Of a stretch of DNA of 7,821 nt, positions 1 through 5,641 are shown piece after piece. Numbering within the stretch: position 1 is the stretch's first letter; every line of letters starts with the position of its first letter. Origin of the DNA: an uncultured Oscillospiraceae bacterium (lineage in GTDB: Bacteria > Bacillota > Clostridia > Oscillospirales > Oscillospiraceae). Location: positions 1 through 7,821 of the forward strand of contig CAJTVM010000112.1 of assembly GCA_910579595.1 (NCBI GenBank), in the 5' to 3' direction. Position numbers and translations under genes: made by a program. Under the pieces are notes generated by a model. That model saw nothing but the letters and a program-made list of their open reading frames with translations, had not been told where the DNA came from and did no database searches.

Positions 1-40
1 CGAAAATTTGCCTTGCCTGACGGGAAAACCCCTCGGTCAT
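1..40 (-). CDS. Possible 5' end of a leftward gene (partial, uncertain)
   Basis: On the minus strand an ATG at 40-38 opens a frame that stays open to the window edge and reads MTEGFSRQARQIF. It lies about 35-40 bases downstream of a good leftward promoter (84-112), which is the main reason to suspect a gene. Against it, no Shine-Dalgarno sequence is visible before the ATG, and only 13 codons can be seen. The plus strand is also open here in two frames, so this could instead be the 3' end of a rightward gene, or a leftward structured RNA. No function can be assigned. Confidence 0.3.
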   Translation of the reverse strand, partial: MTEGFSRQARQIF

Positions 41-83
41 CCGGCGGTTTCGGCTATGAATACAGGTTCTAAGAGAACAGGAT

Positions 84-112
84 ATTATATCAGGAAAACT
101 CTGCTAAAGCAA
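84..112 (-). promoter_or_regulatory. Leftward sigma-A-type promoter
   Basis: Read on the minus strand there is TTGCTT (112-107), a 17-base spacer, and a perfect TATAAT (89-84). Transcription should start near position 77 and run off the left edge. The early transcript would contain a short inverted repeat, GTTCT/AGAAC (78-66). The box match and spacing are seen directly; promoter activity is inferred. Confidence 0.55.
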
Positions 113-128
113 GGGGGCCGCGCCTTTA

Positions 129-151
129 TTTGTCCCTATTGAATCCGGCGG
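129..151 (+). repeat. 23-base direct repeat, copy 1
   Basis: This stretch starts TTTGTCCC and ends TCCGGCGG, and is identical over 23 bases to 2058-2080. The two copies bracket the C69 peptidase gene with its promoter and terminator. Similarity continues weakly past the exact match (TGATTTCATG here, CAATTTATG in copy 2). It contains TTGAAT, but no -10 box is found at the right distance in this copy. Confidence 0.75.
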
Positions 152-173
152 TGATTTCATGCGGTAATTTCAT
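148..173 (+). repeat. 13-base tandem duplication
   Basis: GCGGTGATTTCAT (148-160) is followed at once by GCGGTAATTTCAT (161-173), with one mismatch. A related GCGGCAATTTATG lies at 2077-2089 beside the second copy of the 23-base repeat. It sits just upstream of the peptidase promoter, so it could be a regulator-binding site, but nothing in the sequence proves that. Confidence 0.45.
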
Positions 174-184
174 GGGGAATTGGC

Positions 185-213
185 TTGACTTTCGCCGAAA
201 TTTGTGCAATGAT
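185..213 (+). promoter_or_regulatory. Probable promoter of the C69 peptidase gene
   Basis: TTGACT (185-190), a 17-base spacer and AATGAT (208-213) form a plausible sigma-A promoter. The TGC just before the -10 makes it an extended -10 element. The start would fall near 220, giving a leader of about 60 bases before the ATG at 282. The -10 box matches consensus at four of six positions, so strength is uncertain. Confidence 0.45.
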
Positions 214-281
214 GATAGGGTAAAGGTGAATTGGACGGGAAAAACCGTTCATTATTACAGAAAAGGAGAGTTGATTTCACC

Positions 282-1994
282 ATGAAAAGGATCCTGCAAC
301 TTCTATCGGTGTTCCTGGCGAGCGTCATGCTCCTGAGCACCACGGCAATGGCCTGTACCGGCGTCTATGTGGGCAAAGACGTCAGCGACCAAGGCACTTA
401 TCTGATTGCCCGCAGTGAGGACCAGGGACAGAGCGACTACAACAAGATGTTCATGGTGCAGCCCCGGGTGGACAACGTCCCCGGCCGCTTCATCGAGGAC
501 ACCGCCACCGGCTTTAAAATCCCCCTGCCCGCCACCACATGGCAGTACACCTATGTGCCCGACTACACCCGGGGTGACGATGGCATGTACCCCGGCTCCT
601 GCACCAACGAGTACGGCGTGAGCATCACCGGTACCGTCTCCACCTCCACCTGCGCCGAGTGGCGGGAGGCCGACCCCTTCGTGGAGCCCGGCCTGCGTGA
701 GGCCATTCTGCCCGCCGCTGTGGCCGCCGTGGCCACCTCCGCCCGGGACGCCGTGGACGTGCTGCTGGGCTACGTGGACGAGTACGGCTCCGAGGAGGCC
801 AACACCGTTATGATCTGCGACCAGAAGGAAGCCTGGTACGTGGAGATCTACAGCGGCCATCACTATGCCGCCATGAAGATGCCCGACGATATGGTGGCCG
901 TGTTCGGCAACCACATCATGATGGGTCTGGTGGATCCCAAGGCCACCCCCGAGGACGGCTACATCTACTCCGACGGCCTGTTTGATCTGATTGACGAGCT
1001 GGGTCTGGCGGTCAAGGAGGGCGACCTCTATCACCTGTCCAAGAGCCTGACCAAGAGCACCCGGAGCGACAACTCCAATATGCGCACCTGGGGCGGCATG
1101 AAGCTTCTGGCCCCCTCCCTGGCGGGCGACACCTATGACACCGACACCTTCTATCCCCTGTTCTACAAGCCCGATGCCGAGAAGGTCAGCGTCCTGGACG
1201 TGATGGACATCTACCGCTACCGCTATGAGGGCACCCCCATTGATGTGACGCTGGAGGGCCAGGAGGGCAACCGCGTCATCTCTACCACCAATTCCTCCCA
1301 GATCCACATTCTCCAGACCTTCCCCGACTGGCCCGCTGAGTGCTCCGCCATCGACTGGATTGCCCTGGGCAACGGCGAGCACACCGTCTTTGTCCCCTTC
1401 TTCTCCGGCATTACCGACACCGCCGGCGCCTATAAGGTGGACGGGGACACCTACAATCCCGAGGGCGCCTACTGGATGTTCAAGCGCCTGTGCACTCTGG
1501 GCCAGCTGGATCGGAACCTGTACGGCAACGGCGTACGGAGCTTCTGGAAGCAGCAGGAGGCCCTGATGTATCAGCAGATGCTGGACGCCACCCCCACCAT
1601 GCTGGCCAAGTACGCCGAGAGCCGCGAGGCTGGCGCCGACTACGTCACTAAACTGGGCATCCAGATGTCCGAGTGGGAGATGAAGCTCTCCTCCAACCTC
1701 TATGAGAAGCTGCTGACCTGCGTGACCCACAACATCAACCGTCGGACCGACCGCATTGAGACGTTCCTGCCCGACGTGCCCCTGCGCCAGGTGGCCGAGA
1801 GCAAGGGCTACACCGTCACCTGGAATCCCGCCGACAAATCTGTTGACGTCGCCAAGGGCGATGTGTGCTACACCATCACTCCCGAGGAGTACACCTGCAA
1901 GGTGGCCGGGGGGGAGGACATTGAGCTGACCCACTACGCCTATGTGAACGATGGTGTTACTTACGTCCCCATGGACTTCGCCAACACCCTGTAA
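282..1994 (+). CDS. Exported C69-family dipeptidase with C-terminal stalk-type domain
   Basis: This encodes a 570-residue secreted N-terminal-nucleophile hydrolase of peptidase family C69 (PepD-like dipeptidases). Residues 1-24 are a signal peptide: KR at the N-terminus, a hydrophobic core and an AMA cleavage site. Cleavage leaves Cys25 first in CTGVYVGK, the expected nucleophile position, so signal peptidase rather than self-processing would activate it. LIARSEDQG (about 41-49) matches the family's conserved early ARxED-type motif. Residues about 497-570, beginning PDVPLRQVAESKGYTVTW and containing YVPMDF, resemble the copper amine oxidase N-terminal-like stalk domain found on surface proteins of Firmicutes. 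The likely role is hydrolysis of short peptides outside the membrane; the substrate is unknown. An upstream in-frame TTG at 231 is rejected because AGGAG (264-268) and the signal peptide fit the ATG at 282. The gene has its own promoter and terminator and lies between two 23-base repeats. Confidence 0.88.
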   Translation: MKRILQLLSVFLASVMLLSTTAMACTGVYVGKDVSDQGTYLIARSEDQGQSDYNKMFMVQPRVDNVPGRFIEDTATGFKIPLPATTWQYTYVPDYTRGDDGMYPGSCTNEYGVSITGTVSTSTCAEWREADPFVEPGLREAILPAAVAAVATSARDAVDVLLGYVDEYGSEEANTVMICDQKEAWYVEIYSGHHYAAMKMPDDMVAVFGNHIMMGLVDPKATPEDGYIYSDGLFDLIDELGLAVKEGDLYHLSKSLTKSTRSDNSNMRTWGGMKLLAPSLAGDTYDTDTFYPLFYKPDAEKVSVLDVMDIYRYRYEGTPIDVTLEGQEGNRVISTTNSSQIHILQTFPDWPAECSAIDWIALGNGEHTVFVPFFSGITDTAGAYKVDGDTYNPEGAYWMFKRLCTLGQLDRNLYGNGVRSFWKQQEALMYQQMLDATPTMLAKYAESREAGADYVTKLGIQMSEWEMKLSSNLYEKLLTCVTHNINRRTDRIETFLPDVPLRQVAESKGYTVTWNPADKSVDVAKGDVCYTITPEEYTCKVAGGEDIELTHYAYVNDGVTYVPMDFANTL

Positions 1995-2014
1995 TTTCCC
2001 GCCAAACCTTACCT

Positions 2015-2060
2015 GCCCGCCTGCCGCCCTGCGCGGCGGGCGGGCGTTTTGCCCCTTTTT
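2015..2060 (+). terminator. Rho-independent terminator of the peptidase gene
   Basis: A 13-base-pair stem (2015-2027 with 2033-2045, one G-U pair) closes a five-base loop and is followed by TTTT (2047-2050) and a second T run at 2056-2060. It begins 20 bases after the peptidase stop codon, which separates that gene from the miaA cluster. Confidence 0.85.
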
Positions 2061-2080
2061 GTCCCTATTGAATCCGGCGG
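2058..2080 (+). repeat. 23-base direct repeat, copy 2
   Basis: Identical to 129-151 over 23 bases. Here the repeat begins in the T run of the terminator and supplies the TTGAAT used as the -35 box of the miaA promoter. The copies start 1929 bases apart. Confidence 0.75.
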
Positions 2081-2096
2081 CAATTTATGTTATTCT
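2068..2096 (+). promoter_or_regulatory. Probable promoter of the miaA-hfq cluster
   Basis: TTGAAT (2068-2073), a 17-base spacer and TATTCT (2091-2096) are present, and TGT directly before the -10 makes it an extended -10 element. Transcription would start near 2103, giving a leader of about 105 bases that folds into several hairpins before miaA. Confidence 0.55.
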
Positions 2097-2123
2097 ATAA
2101 GGCACTACGATTGGGGCGCCAAG

Positions 2124-2194
2124 GTTTTGCTCCACAAAACGCTTGTACGGCGCTTTCGCGCCGCCCCACTTTCGTGGGGCCCCGCCGTGGGGCC
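2124..2194 (+). other. Stem-loop-rich leader upstream of miaA
   Basis: Four perfect hairpins lie in series. GTTTTG (2124-2129) pairs with CAAAAC (2135-2140). CGGCGC (2148-2153) pairs with GCGCCG (2158-2163) around a TTTC loop. CCCCAC (2164-2169) pairs with GTGGGG (2174-2179) around another TTTC loop. GGCCCC (2178-2183) pairs with GGGGCC (2189-2194) and competes with the third. The last stem ends four bases before the miaA ribosome binding site. No T run follows, so this is not a plus-strand terminator. It could be a dispersed palindromic repeat or an RNA control element; no known riboswitch class is recognised. Confidence 0.55.
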
Positions 2195-2208
2195 GCCGGG
2201 AGGTCTTT

Positions 2209-3153
2209 ATGAAACCTAACATACTTGTCATCTGCGGCCCCACGGCGTCCGGCAAAACCGCCTTGTCGGTTGCCCTGGCCCGGCGCTTCGGCGGGGAGGT
2301 GGTGTCCGCCGACTCCATGCAAGTCTACCGGGGCATGGACATCGGCACCGCCAAGCCCACCGCAGAAGAAATGCAGGGCGTCCCCCACCATATGCTGGAC
2401 GTGGCCGATCCCGGGGAAAACTACTCCGTGGCCCGGTATGTGGCGGACGCGGTCCCCATTGTGGACGATATTTTAAGGCGCGGCAGGCTGCCCGTCGTGG
2501 CCGGGGGGACGGGGCTGTACATCGACAACCTCATCGCCGGACGGCGGTTCGCCCCCTTTGAGGCGGACAGCGGCCTGCGCCGGCAGCTCCAGGAGCGGGT
2601 AAAAACCGAGGGCCTGCCCGCCCTGCGCCGGCAGCTGGAGCAGGCGGACCCGGAAGCCGCCGCCCGCATCCACCCCAACGACGAAAAGCGGATCGTCCGG
2701 GCGCTGGAGGTCTGGCTGTCTACCGGCAAAACCATCTCCCAGCACGATAAGGAGAGCAAGGAAATCCCCGACCGCTACGCGCCGCTGACCATCTCGCTGA
2801 ACTTTAAGGAGCGCCCCCATCTGTGGGAGCGCATTGACCGCCGGGTGGACGAGATGATGGCGCGCGGTCTGGAGGGGGAGGTGCGGCGGCGGCTGGCGGA
2901 CGGGGTCCCCCAGGACTGCACCGCCATGCAGGCCATCGGCTACAAGGAGATCGCCGCCGCTATTTTGGAGGGCCGTCCCGTGTCCCAGGGGGCGGAGGAG
3001 GTCAAGCTCCGCACCCGGCAGTACGCCAAGCGGCAGCTCACCTGGTTCCGGCGGAATCAGTCCGCCCACTGGTTCGAATGGGAAAAAATACCAGATTTTT
3101 CCGCCGCCCTCGCTTTTTCGACAGAACTTGTCACAGGCTCTGGCTTACAATAA
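2209..3153 (+). CDS. miaA: tRNA dimethylallyltransferase MiaA
   Basis: MiaA transfers the dimethylallyl group of DMAPP to N6 of A37 in tRNAs reading codons that begin with U. The product has 314 residues, normal for the family. The P-loop GPTASGKT is at residues 10-17. SADSMQVYRGMDIGTAKPT (33-51) contains the expected catalytic Asp35. PHHMLDV, GGTGLYIDNLI, the TAMQAIGYKE segment and the C-terminal RTRQYAKRQLTW (268-279) are all present. The ATG at 2209 is chosen because GGGAGG (2198-2203) lies five bases upstream and MKPNILVICGPT is the standard MiaA beginning; the frame is open further upstream, through the hairpin-rich leader. The next gene is hfq, an arrangement also known in E. coli. The last 60 bases of coding sequence are more AT-rich than the rest. 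Confidence 0.97.
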   Translation: MKPNILVICGPTASGKTALSVALARRFGGEVVSADSMQVYRGMDIGTAKPTAEEMQGVPHHMLDVADPGENYSVARYVADAVPIVDDILRRGRLPVVAGGTGLYIDNLIAGRRFAPFEADSGLRRQLQERVKTEGLPALRRQLEQADPEAAARIHPNDEKRIVRALEVWLSTGKTISQHDKESKEIPDRYAPLTISLNFKERPHLWERIDRRVDEMMARGLEGEVRRRLADGVPQDCTAMQAIGYKEIAAAILEGRPVSQGAEEVKLRTRQYAKRQLTWFRRNQSAHWFEWEKIPDFSAALAFSTELVTGSGLQ

Positions 3154-3162
3154 ATGCACGTA

Positions 3163-3279
3163 GCGCGAGGATAGCCGCGCAGGGGATCTTGGAACGGAGC
3201 GATGGCAAAAGCCCCGGGCCCGCCTATGGCGGGACTGGTTTTGCCTGAGCCGCAGCGAAAGTGACCCGGCCGCGCGGCC
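3163..3279. repeat. Palindrome-rich spacer between miaA and hfq
   Basis: The 168-base gap holds no gene but much secondary structure. GCGCG/CGCGC pair at 3163-3167 and 3176-3180. A long hairpin has outer arms GGCAAAA (3204-3210) and TTTTGCC (3239-3245) around an inner CCCGCC-TAT-GGCGGG stem (3219-3233). GGCCGCGCGGCC (3268-3279) is a 12-base perfect palindrome. No T run follows on the plus strand, so readthrough into hfq is expected. A dispersed intergenic repeat is the simplest explanation; a processing or stability element for hfq mRNA is an alternative. Confidence 0.5.
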
Positions 3280-3321
3280 AATCCGAACGTGACATCTTAA
3301 AAAAAGAGGAGTTGCATTTAC

Positions 3322-3567
3322 ATGAGCCTTACATCCACCGTCGCCGTCACCAAGCAGCCCAACATCCAGGACGCCTTTCTGTCCGCCGCCCGCCGCGCCG
3401 CCGCCCGGGTCACCGTGTTCCTTATGAACGGCTACCAGCTCCGGGGGATTATCACCGCCTTTGACTCTTACGTGGTGGTGGTGGTGTCCGACGGGAAGCA
3501 GCAGGTCATCTACAAGCACGCCATTTCCACCATCGCCCCCGAGCACCCCGTAGAACTGGAGACATAG
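3322..3567 (+). CDS. hfq: RNA chaperone Hfq
   Basis: Hfq is an Sm-like protein that forms a hexameric ring and assists pairing of small RNAs with mRNAs. The product has 81 residues, a usual size for Gram-positive Hfq with almost no C-terminal tail. NIQDAFL (14-20) is the N-terminal helix signature. VTVFLMNGYQLRGIITAFD (30-48) is the Sm1 motif. YKHAISTI (64-71) is the Sm2 motif, with the Lys and His that contact U-rich RNA. The rim segment reads SAARRAAAR, more Ala/Arg-rich than the common NxxRK form, and strand 3 contains five Val in a row encoded by GTG codons (3472-3486). GAGGAG (3306-3311) lies ten bases upstream of the ATG. It follows miaA, and the adaptor gene starts 18 bases after its stop. 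Confidence 0.96.
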   Translation: MSLTSTVAVTKQPNIQDAFLSAARRAAARVTVFLMNGYQLRGIITAFDSYVVVVVSDGKQQVIYKHAISTIAPEHPVELET

Positions 3568-3585
3568 AGAAAAAGGATTGATCCC

Positions 3586-4848
3586 ATGAAAGAGAGCACC
3601 CTTGCCACCAAGGTCATGATCGCCATCCTCTGCCTGGGGGTGGGCGTCTACCTGGCCATATACCTGTTCCGGGGCTGGGAGGATCCGCTGCTCACCACCT
3701 ACGCCTATACCTACGCCCAGGATCTGGGGATGGAGGCCACCGGCATTCTGATCCGCCGGGAGACGGTGCTGCCCGATGCCGGCGGCAGCTATGTGGATCA
3801 CATCCTGTCCGAGGGGGAGAAGGCCTCCGCCGGGCAGGGGGTGGCCCTGCTGTACAGCGATTCCTCCGTCCTCGCCACCCGGCAGTCCATCCGCGCCCTG
3901 GAGGCGGAGATTGAACAGCTGGAATATGCCCTGGCCTTCGGAACCCAGACCGGCAGCGCCTCCCGGCTGGACGCCCAGGTGCTCTCGTCCATCACCGCCC
4001 TGCGCGCCCTCACCGCCGGGGGGGATCTTACCGCGCTGGAGGACTGCACCCTCAATTTGCGTACCGTGGTATTCAAACGGGACTACACCTACGGCGACAC
4101 CGCCGCCGCCAGCCAGCTGGGCCTGCTCATTGAGGACAAGCAGGCCCAGCTGCGGCAGCTTAACGCGTCGCTGAACCAGGTGTCCCGGACGGTATACGCC
4201 CCGGTGTCCGGGGTGTTCTCCGGCTCGGTGGACGGCTGGGAGGCCAGCGTCACCCCAGACGGGCTGGATGAGCTTACCGTCGCGGGCCTGTCCGCCCTGC
4301 TCTCCCAGAAGCCCGTCCCCCAGCCCGGGGCGGTGGGCAAGCTGATCACCGATTCCACCTGGTACTTTGCCGCCCTGCTCCCCAGTGCCGGCACGGAGCT
4401 TCAGTCCGGCCGTACTTATACCCTCAACTTTTCCGGCGACTACTTCGGCCAGATCCCCATGAAGCTGGAGCGGATGGCCCTGGATGGGGACCAGACCCTG
4501 GCCATTTTCTCCTGCCGCTCCCACCTGTCCGACACCACCATGATGCGGGTGCAGACGGTAGACGTGGTCATCCGGCAGATTGAGGGCATCCGCATCCCCC
4601 GCAAGGCCCTGCGGGTGGAGACAGAAACCATCACCAACGACGACGGCTCCACCCGGGAGGTCAACCATTACAAGGTGTACACCGTCATCCGCTCCCAGGC
4701 CTGGGGACAGGAGGTGGAGGTGCTGTACACCGATAACAACTTCTACCTGGTGCGCCCGGTGGACGAAAACGCATCCGACCGCCTGCGGGCCGGGGACGAG
4801 GTAATCCTCTCCTCCGCCGACATCTACGATGGAAAGGTAGTGCGCTGA
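3586..4848 (+). CDS. HlyD-like membrane-anchored adaptor protein
   Basis: A 420-residue protein with one N-terminal membrane segment (about 10-28) and a large extracytoplasmic part. The architecture is that of HlyD/membrane-fusion adaptors: a first half-barrel near 50-90 (GILIRRETVLPDAGGSYV, then EGEKASAGQGVALLYSD), a helical hairpin or coiled-coil region near 95-200, a second half near 200-260 starting YAPVSGVFSG, and a beta-rich C-terminus with IPRKAL at 337-342 and DEVILS near 404-409. This fold usually links exporters to an outer partner, but no transporter gene is visible here and the host is probably Gram-positive. Lying between hfq and yggS-sepF-divIVA, it may serve the cell envelope or division; that is inference. 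AAAAGGA (3571-3577) precedes the ATG by eight bases. Confidence 0.72.
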   Translation: MKESTLATKVMIAILCLGVGVYLAIYLFRGWEDPLLTTYAYTYAQDLGMEATGILIRRETVLPDAGGSYVDHILSEGEKASAGQGVALLYSDSSVLATRQSIRALEAEIEQLEYALAFGTQTGSASRLDAQVLSSITALRALTAGGDLTALEDCTLNLRTVVFKRDYTYGDTAAASQLGLLIEDKQAQLRQLNASLNQVSRTVYAPVSGVFSGSVDGWEASVTPDGLDELTVAGLSALLSQKPVPQPGAVGKLITDSTWYFAALLPSAGTELQSGRTYTLNFSGDYFGQIPMKLERMALDGDQTLAIFSCRSHLSDTTMMRVQTVDVVIRQIEGIRIPRKALRVETETITNDDGSTREVNHYKVYTVIRSQAWGQEVEVLYTDNNFYLVRPVDENASDRLRAGDEVILSSADIYDGKVVR

Positions 4849-4858
4849 GCCGTCGTGA

Positions 4859-4870
4859 GCAGCGCGCTGC
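4859..4870. repeat. 12-base perfect palindrome before yggS
   Basis: GCAGCGCGCTGC is a perfect palindrome in the 60-base gap between the adaptor gene and yggS. No T run follows, so it is not a terminator. It is the third palindromic spacer inside this gene cluster. Confidence 0.45.
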
Positions 4871-4908
4871 GAACAGGCGAAGCGTAGCAACAACAGGAGG
4901 CTAATGAT

Positions 4909-5622
4909 ATGGATTTGCGGGAAAACATCAGAAAGGTCCGCTCGGAACTGGACGCCGCTGCCGCCGCCGCGGGGCGTGATCCGGCGTCCATCACTTTACT
5001 GGCGGCAACCAAAACCCAAAGCTCGGACACCATCCGGGAGGCCATCGCCGCCGGGATCACCGTGTGCGGGGAAAACCGGGTGCAGGAGCTGACCGCGCAC
5101 CTGGCGGACAACGCTTACGAGGGGGCGCGGCTGCATTTCATCGGCCACCTCCAGACCAACAAGGTGAAGTACGTGGTGGGGAAGGTGGATCTGATCCACT
5201 CCGTGTCCTCGGAAAAGCTGCTGCTGGCCATTGACGCCCAGGCGGACAAGCTGGGGGTTGTCCAGGACATCCTGCTGGAGGTCAACTTGGCGGGGGAGGC
5301 GTCCAAATCCGGATTTTCCCCGCAAGAGTCGGTGGACGCGGCAAAAAAGGCGGCGGAGCTGGCCCATGTGCGGCTCCGGGGGCTGATGTGCATCCCCCCG
5401 GTTTCCACAATACCTGGAGAAAATTTTCATTATTTTGAAACTTTACGCCAGTTAGCTGTTGACATAAGACGGAAAATAGTGGATAATAATGAAGATATGG
5501 ATGTGCTGTCTATGGGTATGAGCGGCGACTACAAAGACGCTGTCGCCGCGGGTTCCACCTGTATCCGGGTGGGTTCGGCGCTGTTTGGCCCCCGCCCGCC
5601 CATGTCACTCAGGATGGACTGA
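4909..5622 (+). CDS. yggS: YggS-family pyridoxal phosphate homeostasis protein
   Basis: The YggS/PLPBP (YlmE) family binds pyridoxal phosphate in the cytoplasm without known enzymatic turnover and keeps vitamin B6 and amino acid pools in balance. The product has 237 residues, close to the family norm. LAATKTQ holds the PLP-binding Lys35. GENRVQE (54-60), HFIGHLQTNK (76-85), GLMCIPP (158-164), SMGMSGDYKDAV (201-212) and IRVGSALFG (219-227) are all recognisable. AGGAGG (4895-4900) lies eight bases before the ATG; another ATG at 4904 is out of frame. The part encoding about residues 167-202 is strikingly AT-rich and holds a promoter (5459-5487), yet the frame is intact. The gene precedes sepF, as ylmE precedes ylmF in Bacillus. 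Confidence 0.94.
   Translation: MDLRENIRKVRSELDAAAAAAGRDPASITLLAATKTQSSDTIREAIAAGITVCGENRVQELTAHLADNAYEGARLHFIGHLQTNKVKYVVGKVDLIHSVSSEKLLLAIDAQADKLGVVQDILLEVNLAGEASKSGFSPQESVDAAKKAAELAHVRLRGLMCIPPVSTIPGENFHYFETLRQLAVDIRRKIVDNNEDMDVLSMGMSGDYKDAVAAGSTCIRVGSALFGPRPPMSLRMD
5459..5487 (+). promoter_or_regulatory. Internal promoter in yggS driving sepF-divIVA
   Basis: A perfect TTGACA (5459-5464), a 17-base spacer and GATAAT (5482-5487, five of six matches) form a near-consensus sigma-A promoter inside the yggS coding sequence. The surrounding 100 bases (5411-5510) contain 34 G+C by hand count, unlike the GC-rich sequence around them. Transcription would start near 5494, about 150 bases upstream of the sepF start codon. 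Confidence 0.6.
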
Positions 5623-5641
5623 TTGAAGGGAGACTTCTTAT

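Noticed and set aside
66..78. GTTCT/AGAAC inverted repeat as an operator
   Set aside because: Five-base arms around three bases are easily found by chance; noted only as part of the leftward transcript start.
231..281. Upstream TTG start for the peptidase
   Set aside because: It would add 17 residues before the signal peptide and would lie close to the likely transcription start; AGGAG at 264-268 serves the ATG at 282.
303..1934. Long open frame on the minus strand opposite the peptidase gene
   Set aside because: It is the usual mirror of a GC-biased coding sequence: Gly/Val/His/Gln-rich translation, no domain, no ribosome binding site, and the plus strand has a clear family match.
2085..2391. 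Two small minus-strand frames over the miaA leader and start
   Set aside because: They run through the hairpin region and the MiaA P-loop; no supporting signals. They may be recurrent only because the spacer itself is a repeat.
3128..3156. Possible hfq promoter at the end of miaA (TTGTCA, then TAAATG)
   Set aside because: The -35 is good but the -10 at 17 bases matches at only three positions, and the better TACAAT (3146-3151) is only 12 bases away from it.
3145..4893. Long open frame on the minus strand opposite hfq and the adaptor gene
   Set aside because: It covers two recognised or well-structured plus-strand genes and two spacers, and its product is low-complexity without recognisable motifs.
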